Source: an uncultured Lachnospiraceae bacterium (GTDB lineage Bacteria > Bacillota > Clostridia > Lachnospirales > Lachnospiraceae). From it: a stretch of DNA of 64,000 nt. The DNA is taken from assembly GCA_946558465.1 (NCBI GenBank), contig CAMNTM010000011.1, positions 1-64,000 on the forward strand, in the 5' to 3' direction. Below are positions 24,825-34,769 of this stretch, one piece after another (position 1 is the stretch's first letter; each line of letters starts with the position of its first letter). The translations under genes were made by a program, and so were the position numbers. The notes below the pieces were generated by a model that saw nothing but the letters and a program-made list of their open reading frames with translations, was not told where the DNA came from and ran no database searches.

Positions 24825-26896
24825 TTGCTCTTGCCGGGAACCCGAATGTTGGAAAGAGTACGTTATTTAATGAGCTTACGGGTCTGAAACAGCATACCGG
24901 AAATTGGACGGGAAAAACAGTCGAAAGTGCCAGAGGCAGTTATACTTATGAAGGCTGCCGCTATGAAATTGTGGATCTTCCAGGCTGCTATTCACTTCTT
25001 TCACATTCTGAAGAGGAAGAGATTGCAAGAGATTACATTTGTTTTCGGCAGCCGGATATAGTAGTGGTGGTGTGCGATGCGACCTGTCTGGAAAGGAGTT
25101 TGTGTCTTGCGCTGCAGGTGCTTGAAGTGGCAGAGAGGGTAGTAGTATGTGTAAATCTTATGGATGAGGCAGAGAAGAAAAAAATTTACGTCCGGCTGAA
25201 TCAGCTGTCTGAGGAGCTGGGAGTTCCGACAGTAGGAATTACTGCAAGAGAGGGGCGGGGGCTTAAAGGATTGTTTCAGATAATACAAAAGCTGGAATCG
25301 GAAAATATCGGAAAAAGAAATGCCGTTACATATCCGCCGGTCATAGAGCGGGCTATAGAAAGGCTGGAGCCGGCTGTGAGGTGGGAGCTGGGGGAGGAGA
25401 TAGATACCCATTGGATATGCGCGAGACTTTTAGATGCTGACAATGGACTTTTAAAGGCGTTGGAGAATTTTACAAACAAATCATTTGAACAGGGAGACAG
25501 AATTTGGGAAGCACTTGCAGACGTAAAAAGGGAGCTTGAGGAAGATGGATATACAGAAGAATTAGTAGAGGATACTATTGCAGAGACTTTTGTGAGGAGG
25601 TCGGAGGAAATCTGCGGCCGTGTTATCCAGATTGGAAAAGAGAATTATGACAGGCGTGACAGGATATTGGATGGAATTTTTGCAAGCCGGCTGACTGGAA
25701 TTCCAGTCATGCTCCTTCTTCTTTTCTTGATATTCTGGCTCACCATATGCGGTGCGAATGTACCTTCACAGTTCTTGATGAAAAGCTTTGCAAAGCTTGA
25801 AGAGATACTTCTTACAGGGGCAGTAAATACAGGAGTTCCCAAAAGTATCTATGAGCCCGTTATTTTTGGTATGTATCATGTAACCTCCTGGGTAGTTGCG
25901 GTTATGCTTCCGCCGATGTCTATTTTCTTTCCGCTGTTTACACTTCTTGAGGACTTTGGATATCTGTCAAGAGCCGCCTATAATCTTGACCGTTGTTTTC
26001 AGAGCTGCCGTGCCTGCGGAAAACAGGCACTTACCATGTGTATGGGCTTTGGCTGCAATGCAGCCGGAGTAACAGGATGCCGAATCATTGATTCTCCGAG
26101 GGAACGTCTGATTGCCGTTATCACGAACAGTTTTGTACCATGTAACGGGAGATTTCCGACGATTCTTGCCATGATATCCTTATTTATTGTAGGAACTGAT
26201 GAGGGAATCCTTTCCTCTTTTTTATCGGCAGTGGTCCTGGCAGGTGTTATCGTGCTGGGAATAGGCGTGACGCTTTTAGTGTCGGCAGGATTGTCCAGAA
26301 CCATTTTAAAGGGCATGCCTTCTTCTTTTGCGCTTGAGCTTCCGCCCTACCGGATGCCTCAGATAGGAAAGGTACTTATACGTTCGGTATTTGACAGAAC
26401 CTTGTTTGTACTGGGAAGAGCAGTGGTTTCTGCGGCTCCGGCGGGACTTCTCATCTGGATATTGGCGAACAGTTCTGTAGGAGAAATAAGTATTTTGGAG
26501 TATTGTGCGCAGTTCTTAGATCCTTTCGCGAGACTTATGGGTCTTGACGGAGTTATTCTTCTGGCTTTTATTCTTGGACTTCCGGCCAATGAGATTGTAC
26601 TTCCGATAGCGGCGATGCTTTATCTGTCAAAAGGTACGCTTATGAATCTGGGAGAGGGAGTCAGGCTGTGGGAGATATTGGTCCAAAATGGCTGGACTGC
26701 TTCCACTGCTGTGAGTACAATTTTGTTTTCTCTGATGCACTGGCCCTGCGCAACCACCTGCCAGACTATATATAAAGAGACAAAAAGTATGAAATGGACC
26801 CTCATCTCTATTTTGGTTCCTGCCGTAACGGGAATTGTATTTTGTATGGGATTCACAGGGTTGGTTCATCTTTGTACGAAAATTATTTATTTGTGA
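24812..26896 (+). CDS. feoB: Ferrous iron transporter B
   Basis: 694 residues. An N-terminal G-protein domain has G1 GNPNVGKST (about 8-16), the G3 DLPGCYSL and a VNLMDEA motif. A helical GDI-like region follows, then about 8-10 membrane helices containing the MGFGCNAAGVTGCR and NSFVPCNGRFPT core motifs. It imports Fe2+ at the cytoplasmic membrane under anaerobic conditions. The start is a TTG at 24812 with AAGGAGGAATTCAA upstream, inside the feoA end; no ATG is better placed. Confidence 0.95.
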   Translation: MGKVVALAGNPNVGKSTLFNELTGLKQHTGNWTGKTVESARGSYTYEGCRYEIVDLPGCYSLLSHSEEEEIARDYICFRQPDIVVVVCDATCLERSLCLALQVLEVAERVVVCVNLMDEAEKKKIYVRLNQLSEELGVPTVGITAREGRGLKGLFQIIQKLESENIGKRNAVTYPPVIERAIERLEPAVRWELGEEIDTHWICARLLDADNGLLKALENFTNKSFEQGDRIWEALADVKRELEEDGYTEELVEDTIAETFVRRSEEICGRVIQIGKENYDRRDRILDGIFASRLTGIPVMLLLLFLIFWLTICGANVPSQFLMKSFAKLEEILLTGAVNTGVPKSIYEPVIFGMYHVTSWVVAVMLPPMSIFFPLFTLLEDFGYLSRAAYNLDRCFQSCRACGKQALTMCMGFGCNAAGVTGCRIIDSPRERLIAVITNSFVPCNGRFPTILAMISLFIVGTDEGILSSFLSAVVLAGVIVLGIGVTLLVSAGLSRTILKGMPSSFALELPPYRMPQIGKVLIRSVFDRTLFVLGRAVVSAAPAGLLIWILANSSVGEISILEYCAQFLDPFARLMGLDGVILLAFILGLPANEIVLPIAAMLYLSKGTLMNLGEGVRLWEILVQNGWTASTAVSTILFSLMHWPCATTCQTIYKETKSMKWTLISILVPAVTGIVFCMGFTGLVHLCTKIIYL

Positions 26897-26919
26897 AACA
26901 CTATGGCTGGTGTTATAAT
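26891..26919 (+). promoter_or_regulatory. Promoter of deoD
   Basis: TTGTGA (26891-26896, overlapping the feoB stop) and TATAAT (26914-26919) with a 17-base spacer, 49 bases before the deoD ATG. Confidence 0.75.
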
Positions 26920-26968
26920 ATTCAAAAATACCCTTGTCTGTTTCAGGGTGAACGAGGAGGAAAATATT

Positions 26969-27682
26969 ATGGGAACACCGCATAATGCAGCCGGAAAAGG
27001 AGAAATTGCCAGATGTGTTTTGATGCCGGGAGATCCGCTCAGGGCAAAATATATTGCCGATACATATCTGGAACAGCCGCAGTGCTTTAATACTGTAAGG
27101 AATATGTTCGGCTATACCGGAATATATAAAGGAGAAAAAATTTCGGTAATGGGAGGAGGCATGGGGATGCCTTCTGTAGGGATATATTCTTATGAGCTGT
27201 ATCATTTTTATGACGTAGATACAATCGTGAGAATCGGTTCTGCCGGAGCGATTCAGGATGAGGTAAGGCTTAAGGATATCGTAATCGGTATGGGTGCCTG
27301 TACAGATTCCAACTATGTATCTCAGTACGGGCTTCCGGGATACTATGCACCGATTGCAGATTTTAAGCTTCTTGATTATGCCGTCAGGAAGGCAGAGGAG
27401 CAGAAGCTCTCTGTAAAGGTTGGAAATGTTCTTTCATCGGATATTTTCTATCATGACGACAGCGGCGTTAATGACAAATGGAGGAAGATGGGAGTCCTGG
27501 CAGTGGAGATGGAGGCGGCGGCTCTTTATATGAATGCGGCGAGGGCAGGAAAAAGGGCATTATGTATGCTGACTATATCGGATCACTTATATAGAAATGA
27601 GAGCTTAAGCGCACAAGAGAGGCAGACCGGCTTCGATGAGATGATGAAGCTTGCTTTGGAATTTAGTCAATTAAAGTCTTGA
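26969..27682 (+). CDS. deoD: Purine-nucleoside phosphorylase (DeoD type)
   Basis: 237 residues from the ATG at 26969, which has GAGGAGGAAAATATT upstream; the 22 codons before it overlap the promoter region and are not counted. The phosphate-binding [14 protein letters not shown], the GGGMGMPS motif and the base-binding VEMEAAALY segment identify the hexameric DeoD family, which phosphorolyses purine (deoxy)nucleosides. The catalytic Asp lies in the TISDHL motif. The leuB promoter overlaps its stop codon. Confidence 0.95.
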   Translation: MGTPHNAAGKGEIARCVLMPGDPLRAKYIADTYLEQPQCFNTVRNMFGYTGIYKGEKISVMGGGMGMPSVGIYSYELYHFYDVDTIVRIGSAGAIQDEVRLKDIVIGMGACTDSNYVSQYGLPGYYAPIADFKLLDYAVRKAEEQKLSVKVGNVLSSDIFYHDDSGVNDKWRKMGVLAVEMEAAALYMNAARAGKRALCMLTISDHLYRNESLSAQERQTGFDEMMKLALEFSQLKS

Positions 27683-27707
27683 AACCTCCGCTGAAATAAG
27701 ATATTAT
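27679..27707 (+). promoter_or_regulatory. Promoter of leuB-ilvD-ilvB
   Basis: TTGAAA (27679-27684) overlaps the deoD stop codon, and TATTAT (27702-27707) follows after 17 bases, 41 bases ahead of the leuB ATG. I saw no T-box or leader-peptide attenuator. Confidence 0.7.
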
Positions 27708-27748
27708 AAATGCTATAGGTTTTTGAATCATCAGGAGGAAGGGAAACT

Positions 27749-28831
27749 ATGGATTTTAAAATCGGAGTGATAAAGGGAGACGGAATCGGCCCGGAGATTG
27801 TGACGGAAGCAATGAAGGTACTGGATAAGACAGCTGTCAGATACGGGCATAAGATTCATTATACACAGCTGCTTTTAGGCGGAGCATCCATTGATGTACA
27901 TGGAGTGCCGTTGACAGACGATACAGTAGAAAAGGCAAAGGAATGCGACGCCGTTCTTATGGGGTCTATCGGGGGAGATGCCAAAACCTCGCCCTGGTAT
28001 CAGCTGGAACCCGCTAAGAGGCCGGAAGCCGGGCTTTTAAGAATCCGTAAGGAGTTAAATCTGTTTGCAAATTTAAGACCGGCGGTTTTATATGATGAGC
28101 TTAAGGGAGCCTGTCCGCTGAAGGAGGAGATTACCGAGGGCGGTTTTGATATGATGATCATGCGGGAGCTTACGGGAGGGCTTTATTTCGGAGAGCGCAG
28201 GACTGTGGAGGAGAACGGGGTGCTGACAGCATATGACTCTCTTACATATAATGAAAATGAGATACGCAGGATAGCAAAGCGGGGCTTTGATATTGCTATG
28301 AAGCGCAGGAAGAAGGTTACAAGTGTTGACAAGGCGAACGTGCTGGATTCTTCCAGGCTTTGGAGGAAGATTGTGGAGGAAGCAGCAGCAGAATATCCGG
28401 AGGTAACGCTTGAGCATATGCTGGTAGATAACTGTGCGATGCAGCTTGTGAAGGATCCAAAGCAGTTTGATGTAATCCTGACAGAGAATATGTTCGGCGA
28501 TATTTTATCAGACGAAGCAAGCATGGTAACAGGTTCTATCGGAATGCTGGCGAGCGCCAGCTTAAACGAGACGAGCTTCGGACTCTATGAGCCGAGCGGA
28601 GGTTCTGCACCGGATATTGCAGGCAGGGGAATTGCAAACCCGATTGCAACGATTCTTTCTGCGGCAATGATGCTTAGATTCAGTCTTAACCTTGACAAGG
28701 AGGCATCGGCGGTCGAACAGGCGGTGGCAAAGGTATTGGCGGACGGGTATCGTACCATTGACATAATGTCGGAGGGGAAAAAGCAGGTTGGAACCAGCAG
28801 GATGGGAGACTTGATTGCCGGATGTATCTAA
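27749..28831 (+). CDS. leuB: 3-isopropylmalate dehydrogenase
   Basis: 360 residues. It shows GDGIGPEIV at the N-terminus, the substrate-binding RELTGGLYFGER region, the DNCAMQLVKDP motif and the NAD-binding GGSAPDIAGRGIANP signature. It oxidises and decarboxylates 3-isopropylmalate in leucine synthesis. GGAGGAAGGG precedes the ATG. leuA and leuCD are absent from the window. It heads a leuB-ilvD-ilvB group of branched-chain genes on the same strand. Confidence 0.97.
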   Translation: MDFKIGVIKGDGIGPEIVTEAMKVLDKTAVRYGHKIHYTQLLLGGASIDVHGVPLTDDTVEKAKECDAVLMGSIGGDAKTSPWYQLEPAKRPEAGLLRIRKELNLFANLRPAVLYDELKGACPLKEEITEGGFDMMIMRELTGGLYFGERRTVEENGVLTAYDSLTYNENEIRRIAKRGFDIAMKRRKKVTSVDKANVLDSSRLWRKIVEEAAAEYPEVTLEHMLVDNCAMQLVKDPKQFDVILTENMFGDILSDEASMVTGSIGMLASASLNETSFGLYEPSGGSAPDIAGRGIANPIATILSAAMMLRFSLNLDKEASAVEQAVAKVLADGYRTIDIMSEGKKQVGTSRMGDLIAGCI

Positions 28832-28952
28832 AATACCGGCAGTGATACGCCTTATCTGACGGAAATAAGAGATAATGTGCTCTGTTTGTCAGAGATATCA
28901 TCAGAAAAAAGATAAGAATTCAGGATAAAACATATCCAGGAGGAATAACAAT

Positions 28953-30626
28953 ATGAGAAGTGATACAGTTACAACAGGAAAACAGCAGGCTCCCCACCGT
29001 TCACTGTTTCATGCGCTGGGGCTTACGAAGGAAGAGCTGGAAAGGCCGTTAGTGGGAATTGTCAGCTCCTATAATGAGATTGTTCCGGGTCATATGAATC
29101 TGGATAAGATTGTAAATGCGGTGAAGCAGGGAGTTGCGATGGCGGGAGGAACTCCGATTATGTTTCCGGCAATTGCAGTGTGCGATGGAATTGCGATGGG
29201 ACATATCGGCATGAAATATTCGCTTGTTACTAGAGATTTAATTGCAGATTCTACGGAGGCGATGGCGCTCGCACACCAATTTGATGCATTAGTAATGGTG
29301 CCGAACTGCGATAAAAACGTACCGGGCCTCCTGATGGCGGCAGCGAGAATTAATGTACCAACGATATTTGTCAGCGGCGGCCCTATGCTGGCAGGGCATG
29401 TAAAGGGAGAAAAGAGGAGTCTCTCTAGTATGTTTGAGGCAGTCGGAGCGAACGCGGCAGGAACGATGTCGGATGAGGACCTTTGTGAATTTGAAAATAA
29501 GGTGTGTCCGACCTGCGGGTCCTGCTCCGGTATGTATACAGCTAACAGTATGAATTGTTTGACAGAGGTTTTAGGAATGGGGCTTGGCGGAAACGGAACG
29601 ATTCCGGCAGTATATTCTGCAAGAATCCGTCTGGCAAAGCAGGCAGGCATGAAAGTGATGGAGCTTTTGGAAAAGAATATACGGCCGAGAGATATTATGA
29701 CAGAAAAAGCGATTCTGAATGCGCTGACTGTAGATATGGCGCTTGGGTGTTCTACCAACAGTATGCTTCATCTTCCGGCGATTGCGCATGAAATCGGTAT
29801 GGATTTTGAGATAGACTTTGCGAATGGAATCAGTGAAAAAACTCCAAACCTATGCCATCTTGCACCTGCGGGTCCGACCTATATGGAGGATCTTGACGAG
29901 GCCGGCGGTGTTTATGCGGTTATGGCAGAACTGAATAAGAAGAATCTGCTGTATACCGATTGTATGACAGTGACCGGAAAGACTGTAGGTGAGAATATTG
30001 CGGGCGCGGTAAACCGTGATCCAGAGGTAATACGCCCGATTGATCATCCCTATACCTCTACGGGCGGACTTGCAGTGCTGAAGGGAAATCTCGCGCCAGA
30101 TGGAAGTGTAGTAAAGCGTTCGGCAGTTGTGGAGGAGATGCTGGTGCATGAAGGACCGGCAAGAGTATTTGACTGCGAAGAGGATGCGATTGATGCAATT
30201 AAGGGCGGAGAGATTAAAGCCGGCGATGTGGTAGTTATCCGCTACGAGGGGCCGAAGGGAGGTCCTGGTATGCGTGAAATGCTGAATCCCACCTCTGCGA
30301 TTGCAGGTATGGGACTTGGTTCCAGTGTGGCGCTGATTACGGACGGAAGATTCAGCGGAGCCTCCAGGGGAGCGTCTATCGGTCATGTATCGCCGGAGGC
30401 GGCAGTCGGCGGTCCGATTGCACTGGTGGAGGAAGGCGATATCATTAAGATTGATATTCCGGGCTTAAAGATGGAGCTGAATGTATCAGAGGAAGAGTTG
30501 GAAGAAAGAAGAAAAAAATGGCAGCCGAGAGAGCCGAAGGTGACGACAGGCTATCTTGCCAGATATGCGGCTATGGTTACCTCCGGAAACCGGGGAGCTA
30601 TTTTGGAGATACCGGGCGGCAGATAA
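28953..30626 (+). CDS. ilvD: Dihydroxy-acid dehydratase
   Basis: 557 residues. Cysteine ligands of the iron-sulfur cluster are seen in [10 protein letters not shown] and [17 protein letters not shown], and C-terminal family motifs include [20 protein letters not shown]. The enzyme dehydrates dihydroxy acids to the keto acid precursors of valine and isoleucine. CCAGGAGGAATAAC precedes the ATG. The 121-base spacer from leuB contains small inverted repeats but no obvious terminator. Confidence 0.97.
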   Translation: MRSDTVTTGKQQAPHRSLFHALGLTKEELERPLVGIVSSYNEIVPGHMNLDKIVNAVKQGVAMAGGTPIMFPAIAVCDGIAMGHIGMKYSLVTRDLIADSTEAMALAHQFDALVMVPNCDKNVPGLLMAAARINVPTIFVSGGPMLAGHVKGEKRSLSSMFEAVGANAAGTMSDEDLCEFENKVCPTCGSCSGMYTANSMNCLTEVLGMGLGGNGTIPAVYSARIRLAKQAGMKVMELLEKNIRPRDIMTEKAILNALTVDMALGCSTNSMLHLPAIAHEIGMDFEIDFANGISEKTPNLCHLAPAGPTYMEDLDEAGGVYAVMAELNKKNLLYTDCMTVTGKTVGENIAGAVNRDPEVIRPIDHPYTSTGGLAVLKGNLAPDGSVVKRSAVVEEMLVHEGPARVFDCEEDAIDAIKGGEIKAGDVVVIRYEGPKGGPGMREMLNPTSAIAGMGLGSSVALITDGRFSGASRGASIGHVSPEAAVGGPIALVEEGDIIKIDIPGLKMELNVSEEELEERRKKWQPREPKVTTGYLARYAAMVTSGNRGAILEIPGGR

Positions 30627-30708
30627 CAGAATTATTGTATATATAAGGCAGCAGATAGTAACTATGAAGATACTTGGTAGTTACAGCAGATAAGGAGAAG
30701 AACAAGGT

Positions 30709-32394
30709 ATGCAGTTGACAGGATCAGAGATTGTTATAGAATGTTTGAAGGAGCAGGGTGTGGATACTGTATTCGGCTATCCGGGCGGAGCGATTTTGAA
30801 TGTTTATGACGAGCTGTATAAGCACAGTGATGAGATTACACATATATTGACCTCTCATGAGCAGGGGGCTGCCCATGCGGCTGACGGATACGCAAGAGCT
30901 ACTGGCAGGGTAGGCGTCTGTTTTGCGACAAGCGGTCCGGGAGCGACGAATCTGGTTACCGGAATTGCTACGGCATATATGGATTCTATACCGGTTGTGG
31001 CGATTACGTGTAATGTGGGTGTGGCTTTGCTTGGAAAGGACAGCTTTCAGGAGATTGATATTGCCGGAATCACTATACCGATTACGAAGCATAATTTTAT
31101 AGTAAAGGATGTAAAGGATCTGGCAAAAACGATTCGGAGAGCATTTTCGATTGCAAGAAAGGGAAGGCCGGGTCCGGTGCTGATTGATATCCCGAAGGAT
31201 GTTACAGCCAATAAGACAGAATATAAGAGAGAGGACATTGTGATTCCAGGTCCGGTAAAGGAGATCTGTGAGGAGTCTGCGGCCTGTGCATTGAAGATGA
31301 TTGAGAAGGCAAAAAAGCCTTATATATTTGTAGGAGGCGGAGCTGTACTGGCAGACGCCAGCGAGGAATTATACACGTTTGTAAAAAAGGTAGATGCGCC
31401 GGTAGCTGATTCTTTGATGGGAAAGGGTGCATTTCCGGGAACGGACCCGCTTTATACGGGAATGCTGGGTATGCATGGGACAAAAACCTCAAATTATGGA
31501 GTCAGTGAGTGTGATCTTCTCATAGTGATCGGAGCTAGGTTCAGCGACAGAGTAACAGGCAATGCAAAGAAATTTGCAAAAAATGCCAAAATACTTCAAT
31601 TTGATGTCGATGCTGCAGAGATGGATAAGAATGTTCTTATTACAGAAGGAGTAGTTGGGGACATTAAGGTGATATTGGGTATTCTAAATGAAAGACTGTC
31701 CCAGCAGAGTCATCCGGAATGGGTGGAAAAAATTATGGATTATAAGAAACACTATCCTCTTGAGTTTCATCCGGAGGTACTGTCAGGTCCGTATATAGTG
31801 GAAGAAATTTACCGCCAGACTGATGGTGATGCAGTGATTACGACTGAGGTAGGACAGCATCAGATGTGGGCGGCGCAGTATTATAAGTATACAAAGCCAA
31901 GAACCTTCCTGACCTCCGGAGGATTGGGAACGATGGGATATGGACTTGGCGCGTCGCTTGGTGCAAAGACGGGCCGGCCGGAAAAGACAGTGGTCAATAT
32001 TGCCGGTGACGGGTGCTTCCGCATGAATATGAACGAGATAGCGACGGCGGTAAGACATCATATTCCGATTATACAGGTAGTGGTCAATAATCATGTGCTT
32101 GGCATGGTGCGTCAGTGGCAGAATCTGTTTTATGGACAGAGGTATTCGGCCACAGTGCTGAATGATGCGGTAGATTTTGTGAAGCTTGCAGAAGCGATGG
32201 GTGCTGTAGGGATCCGCGCAGAGACGCAGGAAGAATTCCAGAATGCATTCAGGGAAGCGCGTGCTCTTGGCCGTCCTGTAGTAATTGACTGCCAGATTGA
32301 CTGTGATGATAAGGTATGGCCGATGGTGGCGCCGGGTGCCCCGATTAACGAAGTGTTTGATGAGAAGGATTTACAGGAAAAGAAAAACAGCTAA
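30709..32394 (+). CDS. ilvB: Acetolactate synthase large (catalytic) subunit
   Basis: 561 residues. Thiamine diphosphate enzyme with the catalytic Glu in SHEQGAAHAADGYARATG, FAD/TPP-binding regions, and the GDGCFRMNMNEIATA motif binding Mg-ThDP. It condenses pyruvate (or pyruvate and 2-ketobutyrate) to acetohydroxy acids. GATAAGGAGAAGAAC precedes the ATG. No ilvN regulatory subunit follows; serC begins about 20 bases downstream instead, so the small subunit must be encoded elsewhere or be missing. Confidence 0.95.
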   Translation: MQLTGSEIVIECLKEQGVDTVFGYPGGAILNVYDELYKHSDEITHILTSHEQGAAHAADGYARATGRVGVCFATSGPGATNLVTGIATAYMDSIPVVAITCNVGVALLGKDSFQEIDIAGITIPITKHNFIVKDVKDLAKTIRRAFSIARKGRPGPVLIDIPKDVTANKTEYKREDIVIPGPVKEICEESAACALKMIEKAKKPYIFVGGGAVLADASEELYTFVKKVDAPVADSLMGKGAFPGTDPLYTGMLGMHGTKTSNYGVSECDLLIVIGARFSDRVTGNAKKFAKNAKILQFDVDAAEMDKNVLITEGVVGDIKVILGILNERLSQQSHPEWVEKIMDYKKHYPLEFHPEVLSGPYIVEEIYRQTDGDAVITTEVGQHQMWAAQYYKYTKPRTFLTSGGLGTMGYGLGASLGAKTGRPEKTVVNIAGDGCFRMNMNEIATAVRHHIPIIQVVVNNHVLGMVRQWQNLFYGQRYSATVLNDAVDFVKLAEAMGAVGIRAETQEEFQNAFREARALGRPVVIDCQIDCDDKVWPMVAPGAPINEVFDEKDLQEKKNS

Positions 32395-32417
32395 GCAAAG
32401 AAAATGGAGGAATGACA

Positions 32418-33500
32418 ATGAGCAGAGTGTATAATTTTTCAGCAGGACCGGCAGTTCTGCCGGAGGAAGTTTTACGGGAAGCAGCAGAAGAGATGTTAGA
32501 CTACAGAGGAACCGGTATGTCCGTGATGGAGATGAGTCACCGCTCAAAGGATTTCCAGGATATTATTGACGAGGCCCAGAAGGACATCCGGGAGCTGATG
32601 AATATTCCGGATACGTATGAGGTGTTGTTTCTGCAGGGGGGCGCTTCGCAGCAGTTTGCCATGATTCCCATGAATCTGATGAAAAACGGTGCAGCGGATT
32701 ATATTGTTACGGGACAGTGGGCGAAAAAGGCAGCTCAGGAGGCAGAAAAGTACGGGAAAGTGAACATTATCGCCTCCTCGGCGGACAAAACATTTTCCTA
32801 CATCCCGGATGTTTCGGACCTTCCGGTTTCTGAGGATGCAGATTATGTATATATCTGTGAAAATAATACGATCTACGGAACAAAGTACAAGGAGCTTCCG
32901 AATACAAAAGGAAAGCTTCTGGTGGCCGACGTGTCCTCCTGTTTCCTGTCCGAGCCTCATGATGTGGAAAAATACGGCATCATCTACGGGGGCGTGCAGA
33001 AGAATGTAGGGCCGGCCGGGACCGTGGTTGTAATTATAAGAAAGGATTTGATTACAGATGATGTGCTTCCGGGAACTCCCACGATGTTAAAGTACAAGAC
33101 ACATGTCGATGCAGGCTCTATGTATAATACACCGCCTGCTTATGGGATATACATCTGCGGGAAGGTATTTAAATGGCTTAAGAGGCAGGGCGGACTTGCA
33201 GCGATGAAGGAGAAAAACGAAAAAAAGGCAAAGATTCTCTATGATTATCTGGATGAGAGTCAGATGTTCCGTGGAACGGTAGTAAAGAAGGACCGCTCCC
33301 TTATGAATGTTCCGTTTGTTATCGGTGATAAAGAGCTGGAGGCAAAGTTTGTTAAAGAAGCGAAGGAGGCAGGATTTGTCAATCTGAAGGGTCATCGGAC
33401 CGTGGGAGGGATGCGTGCGAGCATCTATAATGCAATGCCGGCCGAAGGTGTAGAAGCTCTGACTGTATTTATGAAAAAGTTTGAGGAGGAGAACCTGTAA
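32418..33500 (+). CDS. serC: Phosphoserine aminotransferase
   Basis: 360 residues from the ATG at 32418. GGAGG at 32405-32409 is eight bases from this ATG but only two from the ATG at 32412, so the later one is preferred. The N-terminus reads YNFSAGPAVLPEEVL, the PLP-lysine region is GGVQKNVGPAG, and HRTVGGMRASIYNA near the C-terminus binds the substrate. It makes 3-phosphoserine from 3-phosphohydroxypyruvate. It ends three bases before serA, the preceding enzyme of the pathway. Confidence 0.97.
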   Translation: MSRVYNFSAGPAVLPEEVLREAAEEMLDYRGTGMSVMEMSHRSKDFQDIIDEAQKDIRELMNIPDTYEVLFLQGGASQQFAMIPMNLMKNGAADYIVTGQWAKKAAQEAEKYGKVNIIASSADKTFSYIPDVSDLPVSEDADYVYICENNTIYGTKYKELPNTKGKLLVADVSSCFLSEPHDVEKYGIIYGGVQKNVGPAGTVVVIIRKDLITDDVLPGTPTMLKYKTHVDAGSMYNTPPAYGIYICGKVFKWLKRQGGLAAMKEKNEKKAKILYDYLDESQMFRGTVVKKDRSLMNVPFVIGDKELEAKFVKEAKEAGFVNLKGHRTVGGMRASIYNAMPAEGVEALTVFMKKFEEENL

Positions 33501-33502
33501 TT

Positions 33503-34666
33503 ATGTATAAATATTATTGTTTAAATCCGATTTCTGAAGTGGGGCTGGAAAAATTTACAGAGGATTACGTTCCGGCCGGCTCACCGGATAAGGCAGACGC
33601 GATTCTTGTAAGAAGTGCGGTCATGCATGAGATGGAGTTCAGTGATTCTTTGAAGGTTATCGGAAGAGCCGGGGCCGGTGTGAATAATATTCCGCTGGAA
33701 AGATGTGCAGAGGCCGGAATTGTTGTGTTTAACACGCCGGGAGCTAATGCCAATGGAGTGAAGGAGCTGGTTATCGCCGGGATGCTTTTGGCATCCAGGG
33801 ATATTATCGGAGGAATTAACTGGGTGCAGGAAAACGAAGAGGATGGAAATATTGCAAAGGATGCAGAGAAGGCAAAAAAAGCATTCGCCGGCTGTGAGCT
33901 GGAAGGTAAAAAGCTGGGTGTAATAGGCCTGGGTGCAATCGGAGTGCTGGTTGCCAATGCTGCGGCCCATCTGGGGATGGATGTATACGGTTACGATCCT
34001 TATGTATCTGTAGATTCAGCCTGGAGGCTGTCCAGAAATATTCATCACGCTAAGACCGTAGATGAGATTTATAAGGAATGTGATTATATTACAGTACATG
34101 TCCCGGCTATGGAGAGTACAAAGGGCATGATTGATAAGGATGCCATCAGTCTGATGAAGGAAGGTGCGGTTGTTCTTAATTTTGCCAGAAATGTGCTTAT
34201 TGATGAGGAGGCCATGGTAGACGCACTGCTGTCCGGGAAGATAAAGCATTATGTGACAGATTTTCCCACGCCGGAGATCGTCGGCGTAAAGGGAGCAATT
34301 GTAATACCACATCTTGGGGCTTCCACTGAAGAATCTGAGGATAACTGTGCCAAGATGGCTGTGAAGGAAATAAAAAATTATCTGGAAAACGGAAATATAA
34401 GAAATTCCGTAAACTATCCGGATTGTGATATGGGAATCCGCGGAGACAGTACAAGAATTACAATCCTTCACCGTAATGTGCCGAATATGATCGGACAATT
34501 TACGAAGATTTTAGCAGAGGATAATATGAATATTGCAGATATGACAAATAAAAGTAAAGGAAAGTATGCCTATACGATGATTGATATTGATTCTCCGGTT
34601 ACCGAGCGCGCGGCCGAGGATTTGAGAAAAGTTAAGGAAGTATTAAGAGTACGCGTAATTTGTTAA
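33503..34666 (+). CDS. serA: D-3-phosphoglycerate dehydrogenase with ACT domain
   Basis: 387 residues. The D-isomer hydroxyacid dehydrogenase fold shows the NAD-binding LGVIGLGAIGVLVANAA (about 137-153) and the catalytic region around HVPAMESTKGMI. The C-terminal 70 residues form an ACT domain (ILHRNVPNMIGQFTKILAED), probably for serine feedback. The protein is shorter than SerA enzymes with an extra intervening domain. It starts three bases after serC, with GGAGGAGAAC inside the serC end as ribosome site. Confidence 0.94.
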   Translation: MYKYYCLNPISEVGLEKFTEDYVPAGSPDKADAILVRSAVMHEMEFSDSLKVIGRAGAGVNNIPLERCAEAGIVVFNTPGANANGVKELVIAGMLLASRDIIGGINWVQENEEDGNIAKDAEKAKKAFAGCELEGKKLGVIGLGAIGVLVANAAAHLGMDVYGYDPYVSVDSAWRLSRNIHHAKTVDEIYKECDYITVHVPAMESTKGMIDKDAISLMKEGAVVLNFARNVLIDEEAMVDALLSGKIKHYVTDFPTPEIVGVKGAIVIPHLGASTEESEDNCAKMAVKEIKNYLENGNIRNSVNYPDCDMGIRGDSTRITILHRNVPNMIGQFTKILAEDNMNIADMTNKSKGKYAYTMIDIDSPVTERAAEDLRKVKEVLRVRVIC

Positions 34667-34697
34667 TGAAAGTTAAGAATTGAAAGCACACCTTTTG

Positions 34698-34726
34698 TTG
34701 CCTGCGAAGAAAAAAGAGCGTATAAT
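34698..34726 (+). promoter_or_regulatory. Promoter of the polysaccharide deacetylase
   Basis: TTGCCT (34698-34703) and TATAAT (34721-34726) spaced by 17 bases. Transcription would start near 34733, supporting the ATG at 34770 rather than the earlier one at 34680. Confidence 0.65.
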
Positions 34727-34769
34727 AAAAACAGCTGAAAGGGGTTTTGAGCGTAAGGGGTGTTTACAG

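Noticed and set aside
28832-28952. Leader attenuator or T-box ahead of ilvD
   Set aside because: Only short inverted repeats are present; no T-box sequence, leader peptide with Leu/Val/Ile codons, or terminator was found.
29090-29758. 222-codon ORF antisense to ilvD
   Set aside because: It is a mirror of a well-conserved gene with biased third positions and has no ribosome site.
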